From Cribrihabitans marinus (GTDB taxonomy: Bacteria; Pseudomonadota; Alphaproteobacteria; Rhodobacterales; Rhodobacteraceae): 64,000 nt of DNA. The notes under the pieces were generated by a model. That model searched no databases. It was not told the DNA's origin and saw only the letters and a list, made by a program, of their open reading frames with translations. Location: positions 96,472 through 160,471 of the forward strand of contig NZ_FNYD01000011.1 in assembly GCF_900109035.1 (NCBI RefSeq), written 5' to 3'. The position numbers and the translations under genes are program-made. Position 1 is the stretch's first letter. Every line of letters starts with the position of its first letter. Below are positions 8,556-17,787 of this stretch, in pieces.

Positions 8556-9341
8556 CTAGCGCCCCTTCCACTCGGGCGCACGCTTCTCGGCAAAGGCGCG
8601 GGCGCCTTCCAGCTGATCCTCCGACGAATAAAGGGTATCGACGGTGGCAAACTGCCGCCGGGTGATCCGGTTCATCGCGTCCTGGAACTTCAGATCCTCG
8701 GCCTCGCGCACGATTTCCTTGATCGCGGCATAGACCAGCGGCGGCCCCGCGGCCAGCAGGTCGGCCAGCTCTCGGGCGCGCGCCATCAGCTGCTCTTGCG
8801 GCAGGATCTCGTTGACCAGCCCCCATCGATGCGCCTCGGCGGCATCGAACCAGCGCCCGGTCAGCAACAGCTCCATGGCGATGTGATAGGGGATGCGCCT
8901 GGGCAGCTTGACACTGGCGGCGTCCGCCACTGTGCCCGAGCGGATCTCGGGCAGGGCAAAGCTGGCGTGATCTGCGGCCAGGATCAGGTCAGCGCTCAGC
9001 GCCAGTTCCAGCCCGCCGCCGCAGGCAATTCCGTTGACCGCCGCGATCACCGGCTTGTTCATGTCGCGCAGCTCCTGCAGCCCGCCGAACCCGCCAACGC
9101 CATAGTCGCCATCCACCGCATCGCCCTCGGCGGCCGCCTTCAGATCCCATCCGGGGCAGAAGAACTTGTCGCCCCCGCCGGTCAGGATCGCCACCCGCAA
9201 GCTGTCGTCGTCGCGGAACTCCCGAAACACCTCGCCCATGATCCGGCTGGTGTTCAGGTCGATCGCGTTCGCCTTGGGGCGGTCCAGAACCACCTCCAGC
9301 ACCGCGCCGTTGCGTTGGGTCTTCACCGGGCCGTCGGTCAT
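8556..9341 (-). CDS. Crotonase-family enoyl-CoA hydratase, CaiD (carnitinyl-CoA dehydratase)-like
   Basis: 261-aa crotonase. Oxyanion-hole segments are GGGDKFFCPGWDLKA (about 54-68) and NGIACGGGLELALSADLI (about 102-120). The segment ASFALPEIRSGTVADAASVKLP supplies the catalytic glutamate. The C-terminus AFAEKRAPEWKGR and TGRWFDAAEAHRWGLVNE strongly resemble CaiD, which hydrates crotonobetainyl-CoA to carnitinyl-CoA. It is the last gene of a minus-strand module after an acyl-CoA dehydrogenase and an acyl-CoA ligase, which fits this kind of substrate. A general enoyl-CoA hydratase cannot be excluded. Confidence 0.8.
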   Translation of the reverse strand: MTDGPVKTQRNGAVLEVVLDRPKANAIDLNTSRIMGEVFREFRDDDSLRVAILTGGGDKFFCPGWDLKAAAEGDAVDGDYGVGGFGGLQELRDMNKPVIAAVNGIACGGGLELALSADLILAADHASFALPEIRSGTVADAASVKLPRRIPYHIAMELLLTGRWFDAAEAHRWGLVNEILPQEQLMARARELADLLAAGPPLVYAAIKEIVREAEDLKFQDAMNRITRRQFATVDTLYSSEDQLEGARAFAEKRAPEWKGR

Positions 9342-9344
9342 GGC

Positions 9345-11372
9345 TCACTCCCTTTGTCTTATCAGCGCATCCACTGCCACGGCATCGTCCGGCGTGCAGA
9401 TGAGCGGGTTGATCTCGATCTCTTCCAGGGTTGCGGCATGGGCCCGAGCATAGTCCGCAACCGCCCGGACCGCAGCGAGAATCGCGTCACGCCTTGCCGG
9501 CGGGCGCCCGCGATACCCGGCGAGCAGCGGCGCGATGCGCAACCCGTCCAGCGCATCACAGATCATCGCGTCGGTCGCGGGCAGCAGCACCGAGGCCCGG
9601 TCGTCCAGCAATTCGGCCAGGATGCCGCCGGCGCCCAGCGTCAGCACATAGCCATGCGCCGCGTCCTTGACCACGCCGATCAGCAGTTCCGCTACCGCGC
9701 CGCCCACCATCTCCTCCACCAGGAACCGTTCGGCCGGCATGGCGCGGGCCGCCCCTTCAACCTCGTCCGCTCCGCACAGGTTCAGGACAACGGCGCCCGC
9801 CTCGGTCTTATGCGCCATCCCTTCGCCCTTCAACACCACCCGACCGCCCAGCGCCGCGGCGGCCCGGCCCGCAGCCGCAGCATCGGCGCAGCGCCGGCCG
9901 CGCGGCACCCGCAGGCCGAAGTCCTGCAACCGCCGCTTGGCCTCGCCCTCGGCAAGAACCGGGGCAGGCGCCACGGGCTCCGGCAGCATCACCGGCGGCG
10001 GCGGGGCCGGTTGCGGGGTGCGGCCGCCCGCAAAGGCGGCCAGCGCCTCGGACAGGCCCGAGAACGGCACAACCCCCGCCGCCATCAGGCGCGCCGACAC
10101 CGTTTCGGGCATCAGTTCGGGCAGCGTGGCGACAACCGCCATCGGCCGCCCGGTTTGCAAATGCGCCCCGATTGCGGCCTCCACGACGCAGTCCCAATCA
10201 GCAGCGTCGCACCGATCGGCACGCGGAAAATCGGCGATCAGCAAGGTCATCGCCAGGTCCGCCCCGGTCATCGCCGCAAACACCTGCGTCATCGCCGGAA
10301 CATCGCGCCAGACATGGGTGTGATAGTCGAGCGGATTGGCCAGGGCGACCATCGGCCCCAGAACCGACCGCAACGCGCTCTGCTGGTGCGGCGTCAGAGG
10401 CGGGAAGCCCAGGCCATGTTCGGGGGCGATATCCGCCACCAGGCCGGCCTCGCCCCCGGAACAGCTGACGGATGCGATCCGGGTTCCCGACAAAGGCCCC
10501 GCAACATGCAGCAATTTGAGCGTCTCGAGGAACTCCGGCAGGGTGGCGGCCCGCGCGATCCCCAGACGGTCGAGGAAGGCGCGCGCGCCGGCCTCGCTTC
10601 CGGCCAGCGATGCGGAATGCGAGACCGCGGCGGTCCGGGCCTGGTCCGAGCGGCCGACCTTCAACGCCACGATCGGCTTTCCCAGCGCGCCGGCCCGCGC
10701 CGCAAGGGCCTCGAACGCCCGCAGATCGCCGATTCCCTCGATGTAGAGCCCCAGCGCGCTCACGCGCGGATCCTCGATCAGATGCGCCCCGATCCCGGCC
10801 AGCCCGCAGCGGGCCTGGTTTCCTGCGGTCACCATATAGGCCAGCGGCAGGCCACGGGTCTGCATCGTCAGGTTGATCGCGATATTCGAGCTCTGCGCGA
10901 CAATCGCAACACCGCGATCGGTCCGGACCCCGCCATGCTGGTCCGGCCACAGCAACGCACCATCGAGATAGTTGATGAACCCATAGCAGTTCGGCCCGAG
11001 AAACGGCATGTCCCCCGCCGCGGCCAGCAACGCCGCCTGCAGCCCGGCCCCGCTCTCATCCTCCGCCGATGCCTCGCGAAAGCCCGAGGCGAAACACACC
11101 GCGCCACCCGCGCCACCGGCCGAAAGCGCCCGGACCGCCTCGATCGTGGCCAAACGATTGACGCCGACAAAGGCAGCATCGGGCACACCCGGCAAATCCG
11201 CAACCGATCGCCAGGCCGGCAATCCCGAGACCTCTTCGCGCGACGGGTGCACCGGCCAAATCGGCCCGGAGAACCCCATCTTTCGACATTGCTCGATCAC
11301 CGATCGGCCCCAGTCACCGCCCCCGATCACCGCAATGCTCTCGGGCCGCAACAGGCGCGACAGGTTGCACAT
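9345..11372 (-). CDS. NDP-forming acyl-CoA synthetase (acetate-CoA ligase family)
   Basis: Single-chain 675-aa ligase with the order CoA-binding Rossmann domain (LRPESIAVIGGGDWG, residues 8-22), succinyl-CoA ligase-like domains, and a C-terminal ATP-grasp domain (about 455-675, with VVLKGEGMAHKTEAGAVVLNL). The phospho-histidine is probably in AVSHSASLAGSE (about H260). Such enzymes make acyl-CoA from a carboxylate with ATP, giving ADP and phosphate. The start is the ATG at 11372; an upstream in-frame extension lacks a ribosome site. Three bases separate it from the CaiD-like gene, so the two are co-transcribed and the ligase probably activates the same substrate. Confidence 0.87.
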   Translation of the reverse strand: MCNLSRLLRPESIAVIGGGDWGRSVIEQCRKMGFSGPIWPVHPSREEVSGLPAWRSVADLPGVPDAAFVGVNRLATIEAVRALSAGGAGGAVCFASGFREASAEDESGAGLQAALLAAAGDMPFLGPNCYGFINYLDGALLWPDQHGGVRTDRGVAIVAQSSNIAINLTMQTRGLPLAYMVTAGNQARCGLAGIGAHLIEDPRVSALGLYIEGIGDLRAFEALAARAGALGKPIVALKVGRSDQARTAAVSHSASLAGSEAGARAFLDRLGIARAATLPEFLETLKLLHVAGPLSGTRIASVSCSGGEAGLVADIAPEHGLGFPPLTPHQQSALRSVLGPMVALANPLDYHTHVWRDVPAMTQVFAAMTGADLAMTLLIADFPRADRCDAADWDCVVEAAIGAHLQTGRPMAVVATLPELMPETVSARLMAAGVVPFSGLSEALAAFAGGRTPQPAPPPPVMLPEPVAPAPVLAEGEAKRRLQDFGLRVPRGRRCADAAAAGRAAAALGGRVVLKGEGMAHKTEAGAVVLNLCGADEVEGAARAMPAERFLVEEMVGGAVAELLIGVVKDAAHGYVLTLGAGGILAELLDDRASVLLPATDAMICDALDGLRIAPLLAGYRGRPPARRDAILAAVRAVADYARAHAATLEEIEINPLICTPDDAVAVDALIRQRE

Positions 11373-11402
11373 CACCCCCGTCCCTCGCGATCCCGGCACC
11401 GA

Positions 11403-11611
11403 CGGGAGCCTCCGGCGGGGATATTTTTAGCAAGAGGAAGCAGGGGTTTGTTCACCTTTCTGCGGCAAGTTTGTGTCACGGTACAGGCGGGGACGCCGAT
11501 GACCGTGCAAGGGGAAGAGGTCACACTCTTTCTGCGGGGGGTGGTCACTAGACCGCCCCCTTTTCCTCTTGCTGAGAATATCCCGGGGAGCGCGAGGGGC
11601 TGGCCCCTCGC
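11403..11611. repeat. Inverted pair of dispersed repeats (copies 4 and 5) in a 274-bp gap
   Basis: The gap 11373-11646 between two co-directional genes holds no gene I can support. Copy 4 (11403-11442, plus) contains GGATATTTTTAGCAAGAGGAAG. Copy 5 (11561-11600, minus) contains GGGATATTCTCAGCAAGAGGAAAAG. They face each other across about 120 bp. Next to copy 5 is a perfect hairpin, GCGAGGGG-CTGG-CCCCTCGC (11592-11611), just downstream of the acyl-CoA dehydrogenase stop. Inside the pair is a further inverted repeat, CACGGT/ACCGTG (about 11477 and 11509). The hairpin may terminate or attenuate transcription within the module. Confidence 0.55.
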
Positions 11612-11646
11612 TCCTGTCGGATGGGCAAGGCCCATTCGATCCACGC

Positions 11647-12807
11647 TCATGCGCCCAGCGGCCGCAGCAATTCGCGGCTGATGATGTGGCGCTGGATTTC
11701 GCTGGTGCCGTCCCAGATCCGCTCGACCCGCGCGTCGCGCCAGAAGCGTTCCAGCGGGAAATCGTCCATCAGCCCCATGCCCCCGTGGATCTGGATCGCC
11801 GCATCCGTCACGCGCCCCAGCATCTCGGACGCGTAAAGCTTGGCCGAGGCGATCTCGCGGTTGGCGGGCAGCCCCTGGTCCAGCCGGTCGGCGGCGGCCA
11901 ACGTGAGCAGATCTGCGGCATCGATCTCGGTGATCATGTCGGCGATCTGGAATGACACGCCCTGGAACTTGCCGATCTTCTGGCCGAACTGCTCGCGCGT
12001 GGCGGCGAAGTCGAGCGCGAGGTCGAATACCCGCCGCGCCCGACCCACCGACATCGCAGCCACGGTGATGCGGGTCGCATAGAGCCAGGTGTTCATCACC
12101 TCGAACCCGCCATCCACCGCGCCCAGGACCTGGGCATCCGGCAGGCGGCAATCGTCGAAATCGAGGATCATGTTCCGGTATCCCCGGTGGCTGACCGAGC
12201 GATAGCCGTCGCGGATGGCGAATCCGGGCGTGTCGCGATCCACGAGGAAGGCGGTGATGCGCTTCTTGCGGCCTTTCGGCGTGATGTCCTCGCCGGTGGC
12301 CACGAACACGATCACGAAATCCGCGTGGTCGGCGCCCGAGATGAAATGCTTGGTGCCATTGACGATCCAGTCGCCCCCCTCGCGCCGTGCGGCGCATGTC
12401 ATGCTGCGCACATCCGATCCCGCGCCGGGCTCGGTCATCGCCAGCGCGTCCATGCGCTCGCCCCGGACCGCCGGCATCAGATAGCGGTCGACCTGTTCGC
12501 CCTCGCAGGCCATCAGGATGTTCTGCGGCCGGCCGAAGAAATGCGTAAGCGCCATCGATCCGCGCCCCAGCTCGCGCTCGACCAGCGCGAATTCCAGATG
12601 GTTCAGCCCGGCGCAGCCGATGCTTTCGGGAAAGTTGCAGGCATAGAATCCCAGCCCGAGCGTCTTGCGCCGGATGTCCTCTGCGATTTCGCGAGGCACG
12701 TCCCCGGTGCGTTCGACCAGTTCCTCGTGCGGGTAGATCTCGTTCTCGACGAAGCTCCGCACCGTGGCGGCGATCATCTCCTGTTCGTCCGACAGACCGA
12801 ATTGCAT
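11647..12807 (-). CDS. Acyl-CoA dehydrogenase
   Basis: FAD-dependent acyl-CoA dehydrogenase, 386 aa, which introduces a 2,3-double bond and passes electrons to ETF. ALAMTEPGAGSDVRSM (around 125-140) is the FAD/substrate signature. The C-terminal QIHGGMGLMDDFPLERFWRDARVERIWDGTSEIQR includes the second ACAD signature. The ATG at 12807 is preceded by GGGGAG at a good distance; a TTG five codons upstream is less likely. It is the promoter-proximal gene of the module (dehydrogenase, then ligase, then crotonase) and is divergent from a GlxA-type regulator that probably controls it. Confidence 0.9.
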   Translation of the reverse strand: MQFGLSDEQEMIAATVRSFVENEIYPHEELVERTGDVPREIAEDIRRKTLGLGFYACNFPESIGCAGLNHLEFALVERELGRGSMALTHFFGRPQNILMACEGEQVDRYLMPAVRGERMDALAMTEPGAGSDVRSMTCAARREGGDWIVNGTKHFISGADHADFVIVFVATGEDITPKGRKKRITAFLVDRDTPGFAIRDGYRSVSHRGYRNMILDFDDCRLPDAQVLGAVDGGFEVMNTWLYATRITVAAMSVGRARRVFDLALDFAATREQFGQKIGKFQGVSFQIADMITEIDAADLLTLAAADRLDQGLPANREIASAKLYASEMLGRVTDAAIQIHGGMGLMDDFPLERFWRDARVERIWDGTSEIQRHIISRELLRPLGA

Positions 12808-12881
12808 GTCACCGCTCCCCAAGGCCCCGGCACAGTGTCCCGCGCCTTGTCGTTGAGATCGTGCAGGGATAGACCGTTTTC

Positions 12882-13823
12882 ATGCAGAGATGGACAAAAC
12901 CTCGCGCCGCGGCGCAGCAGATCGGGATCCTGCTCTTTGACGGCTTCTCCAACCATTGCCTTGCCAACACGGTCGAGCCGCTGCGCGCGGCCAACACGCT
13001 GGCGCGGCACTCGCTCTATGAGTGGCGGTTCCTGACCTGCGCGGCCGATCCGGTTTCGTCGTCCAGCGGCCTCCAGGTCCATCCGCACGGCACCCTGGCC
13101 GAGGCGGCGGGCGACATGCTGATGGTCATGCCCTCCTACGGCTTCCGACAGCTGGGCACCTGGCCGGTCCAGACGGCGCTGCGTGCGGCGGCGCGGCGGT
13201 TCGGTGTTCTGGCGGGGATGGACACCGGCAGTTGGCTGCTGGCCGAGGCCGGCCTGCTGGACGGGTATCGGGCCACGATCCACTGGGAGGAGTTGACCGG
13301 CTTCTCCGAGCGCTTTCCCGACGTGCTGGCGCGGCGCGAACGGTTCGTGATCGACCGACGCCGCATCACCTGTTCCGGTGCGATGGCGGCCTTCGACCTT
13401 GTGCTGCACCTGATCGGCCGCGATCACGGGCAGGCGCTCGCCGTGGAAGTGTCCCAGCTGTTCATGGCCCGCGGATCGGCACGTTCACATGCCGGCGGGG
13501 CCGGGCCCGGCAGCATCGGGGTCAACCGGGCACTGGCGGTGATGCAGGACAACCTGGAAGAGCCGCTGCCCGTCGCCGAGGTTGCCCGGCAGGCTGGCCG
13601 CACGCAAAAGGCGCTCGAGACGCGGATGCGTGCAGAACTGGGCGCCACCCCGGCGCAGGTCTACCGGCGGCTCAGGCTGAACCTGGCGCGCAAGCTGGTC
13701 ACTGAGACCGACATGGCGGTGGCCGAGATCGCCCTGCGGTCGGGCTATGCGGATGCCAGCGCAATGACCCGGGCCTTCCGGCTGGAATTCGGCTGTAGCC
13801 CGCGCGCGCTGCGGGCGTCATGA
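12882..13823 (+). CDS. GlxA-family AraC-type transcriptional regulator
   Basis: 313-aa regulator with an N-terminal DJ-1/PfpI (class I amidotransferase-like) domain (about 14-185, QIGILLFDGFSN) and a C-terminal AraC helix-turn-helix pair (about 215-310, EEPLPVAEVARQAGRTQKALETRM and MAVAEIALRSGYADASAMTRAFRLEFGCSPRALR). The position of the amidotransferase nucleophile reads AGMDTGSWLLAEAGLL, with no cysteine, as in ligand-sensing members. Related regulators control choline, carnitine and glycine betaine catabolism. The divergent acyl-CoA module 75 bp away makes a role as its activator likely. Confidence 0.87.
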   Translation: MQRWTKPRAAAQQIGILLFDGFSNHCLANTVEPLRAANTLARHSLYEWRFLTCAADPVSSSSGLQVHPHGTLAEAAGDMLMVMPSYGFRQLGTWPVQTALRAAARRFGVLAGMDTGSWLLAEAGLLDGYRATIHWEELTGFSERFPDVLARRERFVIDRRRITCSGAMAAFDLVLHLIGRDHGQALAVEVSQLFMARGSARSHAGGAGPGSIGVNRALAVMQDNLEEPLPVAEVARQAGRTQKALETRMRAELGATPAQVYRRLRLNLARKLVTETDMAVAEIALRSGYADASAMTRAFRLEFGCSPRALRAS

Positions 13824-13855
13824 CCCGCGGCACATTCGGTCCGGGCCATGAGGCA

Positions 13856-14275
13856 TCATTTCGGCCGGCTGGGCACCCAGGCATAGCCGTTCTCGCACAG
13901 GATATACGCCTCGCGCAGGCCGTGCGGCTTGTCGGTCGGCGGTTGCAGCACATGCGCATCGCGATCCTCGGCCCGACGCGCGGCGGCATCCGGGTCGGTG
14001 TCGTAAAGCCGGATCTCGATGCCCGCGCCGCGTGGCGGTGTTTCCGGCAAGAGGCCCAGCAGGGGGTTTGCCGCATAGGTGCCGTCGGAATGCAGCTGGA
14101 ACACCTGGTCGCCATAGGTCAGGATGGCGAAATCGGCCGAGACCCGATGCGCAATCATGCCGAAAACAGTCTCTAGAAAGGCGCATTGCTCGGGCACGTC
14201 GCGCACCAGCAGGTTCAGCCCGATCCCCCGCAGGGACCGGCCGAAGTCGTCGGCGCTGACCGTCTCGTAATCCAT
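13856..14275 (-). CDS. VOC (glyoxalase/bleomycin resistance)-family protein
   Basis: 139-aa protein with two beta-alpha-beta-beta-beta units. GIGLNLLVRDVPEQCAFLETVFGM is the typical first strand and helix of vicinal-oxygen-chelate proteins, and GAGIEIRLYDTDPDAAARRAED the second half. It ends in EAYILCENGYAWVPSRP. The start at 14275 is the ATG before DYETVSADDFG. No catalytic role can be assigned. It is divergent from ade and convergent with the GlxA-type regulator. Confidence 0.75.
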   Translation of the reverse strand: MDYETVSADDFGRSLRGIGLNLLVRDVPEQCAFLETVFGMIAHRVSADFAILTYGDQVFQLHSDGTYAANPLLGLLPETPPRGAGIEIRLYDTDPDAAARRAEDRDAHVLQPPTDKPHGLREAYILCENGYAWVPSRPK

Positions 14276-14395
14276 CCGTCCACATTTGCGCGCGGCGGCG
14301 CGGCGGGCAAGGGAATTGACGGCTTCGAGCCGAGGTTTTCCGCGCAGCGGGCCGCGGGGCCTTGCGCCCGCCGCGCCATTGAGGAAGATTGCGCC

Positions 14396-16198
14396 ATGGA
14401 ACACGCACCCTTTCCCAGCTGGCCCGATGTCGCCCCGCGCCTGATTGCCGTCGCCGCGGGTCGCGAAGCGGCCGACTTGGTGATCCGCGATGGGGTCTGG
14501 ATCAACGTTCACAGCCGCGAGGCGCTGCCGGGCCACAGCGTTGCCATCACCGAAGGGCGCATCGCCTTTGTCGGCCCCGACGCCAGCCATTGCACCGGAC
14601 CCGACACACGGGTGATCGAGGCGGCTGGCCGCTACATTCTGCCCGGGTTGTGCGACGCGCATATGCATATCGAATCCGGCATGCTGACCCCGGCCGAGTT
14701 CGCCCGCGCGGTGATCCCGCACGGCACCACGTCCATGTTCACCGACCCGCACGAGATCGCCAACGTTCTGGGCCTCGACGGCGTGCGCATGATGCATGAC
14801 GAGGCGCTGATGCAGCCGGTCAACATCTTTACCCAGATGCCCTCCTGCGCGCCCTCGGCGCCGGGGCTGGAGACGACCGGGTACGAGATCACGCCCGAAG
14901 ATGTGGCCGAGGCGATGACCTGGCCGGGGATCGTTGGCCTGGGCGAGATGATGAACTTTCCCGGTGTATCGGCGGCCGATCCCAAGATGCTGGCCGAGAT
15001 CGCCGCGACCCAGCGCGCGGGCAAGACCGTGGGCGGACATTATGCCTCGCCCGATCTGGGCCCGGATTTCGCGGCCTACGTGGCCGGCGGGCCGGCGGAC
15101 GACCACGAAGGCACCTGCGAAGCCGACTCGATTGCCCGCGTGCGGCAGGGGATGCGGTCGATGATGCGGCTGGGCAGCGCGTGGTATGATGTGGAGTCCC
15201 AGATCACCGCCATCACCGAAAAGGGGCTGGATCCGCGTAGCTTCATCCTGTGCACCGACGATTGCCACTCGGCCACGCTGGTCAATGACGGGCACATGAA
15301 CCGTGTGGTGCGCCACGCCATTGCCTGCGGCTGCGATCCGCTTGTGGCGATCCAGATGGCCACGATCAACACCGCCACTCATTTCGGGCTCGAGCGCGAG
15401 ATCGGCTCGGTCACGCCGGGGCGGCGCGCGGATGTGATCCTCAGCTCGGACCTGAGCGAACTGCCCATCGAGATGGTCATCGCGCGCGGCCGCGTTGTTG
15501 CGGAAAACGGCTCTATCACGGTGGATTGCCCGCATTTCCACTGGCCCGCCCATGCCCGCGACACGGTGAACCTGGGCGACGCCAAGACCGCGGCGGATTT
15601 CGAGATCAAGGCACCTGAAGGCGCGAACTCGGTGCGCGCCAACGTGATCGGCGTGGTCGAAAACCAGGCCCCGACCAAGGCGCTGAAGGCGGACATGCCG
15701 GTGCGCGACGGGCTGGTCGAAAGCGACGGAGAGATCTGCCAGATCGCGCTGGTGGAACGCCACCGGGCAAGCGGCGGCGTGACCAACGCGCTGGTCTCGG
15801 GCTTCCGCTACCGGGGCCGGATGGCGATGGCCTCGACCGTGGCCCATGACAGCCACCACATGATCGTCGTGGGCACGGATCGCGCGCAGATGGCGCTGGC
15901 CGCGAACCGGCTGGCCGAGGTCGGCGGCGGCGTCACCCTCTGGCGCGACGGGCAGGAACTGGCACTGGTCGAACTGCCGATCGCCGGGCTGATGTCCGAC
16001 CGCCCCGCGCAGGAGGTCGCCGGCAAGGCCCAGGCGCTGGTCGACGCGATGCGCGACTGCGGCTGCAGGCTCAACAACGCCTATATGCAACACTCGCTGC
16101 TGGCACTGGTCGTCATCCCCGAACTGAGGATCTCGGATCTGGGGTTGGTGGACGTCCGCAGCTTTGAGAAGATCGAGCTATTGGAACCTCTGGAATGA
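14396..16198 (+). CDS. ade: Adenine deaminase
   Basis: Amidohydrolase-superfamily enzyme (600 aa) that deaminates adenine to hypoxanthine. The metal site begins with GLCDAHMHIESGML (about 85-98), followed by PHGTTSMFTDPHEIANVLG, GHYASPDL and CTDDCHSATLVNDGHMNRVVRHA. A C-terminal domain with GRMAMASTVAHDSHHMIVVG is characteristic of Ade. The ATG is preceded by GAGGAAG. Its stop overlaps the start of amn by ATGA, so adenine released from AMP by Amn is deaminated by the neighbouring gene product. Confidence 0.94.
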   Translation: MEHAPFPSWPDVAPRLIAVAAGREAADLVIRDGVWINVHSREALPGHSVAITEGRIAFVGPDASHCTGPDTRVIEAAGRYILPGLCDAHMHIESGMLTPAEFARAVIPHGTTSMFTDPHEIANVLGLDGVRMMHDEALMQPVNIFTQMPSCAPSAPGLETTGYEITPEDVAEAMTWPGIVGLGEMMNFPGVSAADPKMLAEIAATQRAGKTVGGHYASPDLGPDFAAYVAGGPADDHEGTCEADSIARVRQGMRSMMRLGSAWYDVESQITAITEKGLDPRSFILCTDDCHSATLVNDGHMNRVVRHAIACGCDPLVAIQMATINTATHFGLEREIGSVTPGRRADVILSSDLSELPIEMVIARGRVVAENGSITVDCPHFHWPAHARDTVNLGDAKTAADFEIKAPEGANSVRANVIGVVENQAPTKALKADMPVRDGLVESDGEICQIALVERHRASGGVTNALVSGFRYRGRMAMASTVAHDSHHMIVVGTDRAQMALAANRLAEVGGGVTLWRDGQELALVELPIAGLMSDRPAQEVAGKAQALVDAMRDCGCRLNNAYMQHSLLALVVIPELRISDLGLVDVRSFEKIELLEPLE

Positions 16199-17658
16199 CT
16201 CATATCAACACGCCGGATCAACCGGATCACCAGGACTTTGACGATGCCGAGGCGGCGGTCGCCCGGCTGGAACAGCTATATACCGAGGCCACGGGCTTTC
16301 TCTGCGACAGCTTTGCCGAGACGATGGCGCAGGGCGCGTCCGCCGGGCGCATCCGCGCCTTTTATCCCGAGATCCGGATAACCACCAACAGCCATGCCCG
16401 CATCGACACGCGGCTGAGTTTCGGCCATGTCTCCCATCCCGGCACCCATTCCACGACGATCACGCGGCCCGACCTGTTCCGGTCCTACCTGACCCAGCAG
16501 ATCGGCCTGCTGATCCGCCACCACGGCGTACCGGTGTCGATCGGCCCGTCGCAGACACCCATTCCGGTGCATTTCGCCGTGGCCAACAACCCGGCCCTGA
16601 CCGTGCCGCAGCAGGGTGCGGCCAGTTTCACCCTGCGCGACGTCTTCGACGTGCCGGATCTGGAATCCACCAATGACGACATCGTCAACGGCACGCTGCC
16701 GCCCGGGGCCGCCAGCGAACCACTGGCGCTGTTTACCGCGCAGCGGATCGACTATTCGCTGGCCCGGCTGGCGCATTACACGGCCACCGACCCCGAGCAT
16801 TTCCAGAACCACGTGCTGTTCACCAACTACCAGTTCTACGTGTCGGAGTTCGAGGCCTATGCCCGCGCACAGCTGGCCGATCCGGACTCGGACTACTGCA
16901 GCTTCGTCGCCACGGGAAATGCCGAGATCACCGACCCCAACGCGGCGCTGGAGGTTCCGTTCAAGCTGCCGCAGATGCCGACCTATCACCTCAAGCGCAA
17001 GGACGGGAACGGCATCACGCTGGTCAATATCGGGGTGGGGCCGTCCAACGCCAAGACCGCCACCGACCATATCGCCGTGCTGCGCCCGCATGCCTGGCTG
17101 ATGGTCGGGCATTGCGCGGGGCTGCGCAACACGCAGGCGCTGGGCGATTTCGTCCTGGCCCATGCCTATCTGCGCGATGACAAGGTGCTGGACGACGATC
17201 TGCCGTCCTGGGTGCCGATCCCGCCGCTGGCCGAGATCCAGGTCGCGCTGGAACAGGCGGTGGCCGAGATCACCGAGTTGGAGGGCTATGAGCTGAAGCG
17301 CATCATGCGTACCGGCACAGTCGCCAGCGTGGACAACCGGAACTGGGAACTGCGCGATCACTCCGGCCCGGTGCAGCGGCTCAGCCAGTCGCGCGCCATC
17401 GCGCTGGACATGGAGAGCGCCACGATCGCCGCCAACGGCTACCGGTTCCGGGTGCCCTATGGCACTTTGCTCTGTGTCTCGGACAAGCCGCTGCATGGCG
17501 AATTGAAGCTGCCTGGCATGGCTTCGGAGTTCTATACGACGCAGGTCAGCCGCCATCTGAACATCGGAATCCGGGCGATGGAACGGCTGCGCGGGATGCC
17601 TCTGGAGCGGTTGCACAGCCGGAAATTGCGGTCTTTCGACGAAACCGCCTTCCTCTGA
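16195..17658 (+). CDS. amn: AMP nucleosidase
   Basis: Hydrolyses AMP to adenine and ribose 5-phosphate. The 487-aa length matches the family: an N-terminal Amn-specific domain (about 1-180), then a phosphorylase-like domain with LVNIGVGPSNAKTATDHIAVLRP, VGHCAGLRN and LDMESATIAANGYRFRVPYGTLLCVSDKPLHGE. It overlaps ade by four bases. Together the pair routes AMP to hypoxanthine and ribose 5-phosphate. The next gene, HU, lies 129 bp downstream behind its own ribosome site. Confidence 0.94.
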   Translation: MTHINTPDQPDHQDFDDAEAAVARLEQLYTEATGFLCDSFAETMAQGASAGRIRAFYPEIRITTNSHARIDTRLSFGHVSHPGTHSTTITRPDLFRSYLTQQIGLLIRHHGVPVSIGPSQTPIPVHFAVANNPALTVPQQGAASFTLRDVFDVPDLESTNDDIVNGTLPPGAASEPLALFTAQRIDYSLARLAHYTATDPEHFQNHVLFTNYQFYVSEFEAYARAQLADPDSDYCSFVATGNAEITDPNAALEVPFKLPQMPTYHLKRKDGNGITLVNIGVGPSNAKTATDHIAVLRPHAWLMVGHCAGLRNTQALGDFVLAHAYLRDDKVLDDDLPSWVPIPPLAEIQVALEQAVAEITELEGYELKRIMRTGTVASVDNRNWELRDHSGPVQRLSQSRAIALDMESATIAANGYRFRVPYGTLLCVSDKPLHGELKLPGMASEFYTTQVSRHLNIGIRAMERLRGMPLERLHSRKLRSFDETAFL

Positions 17659-17787
17659 CGCAAAAAAACGCCGAAAACCCCATATTTTTGGGATTTCCGC
17701 GCCACTATTCGTTGTGCTAACCCACAAGATACCGTTAGAGTTACGCATTGAGGCCCTAGAGATCGGGCTCAGCAAGGAGACCAAGAA

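Noticed and set aside
8796..11681. A 961-codon plus-strand open frame opposite the crotonase and ligase genes
   Set aside because: The minus strand encodes two clear enzymes here with intact motifs; the plus-strand frame is low-complexity and has no ribosome site or domain.
13856..16093. A 745-codon minus-strand frame opposite ade that runs into the VOC gene
   Set aside because: Only its last 139 codons (the VOC protein) show family features; the rest is antisense of adenine deaminase.
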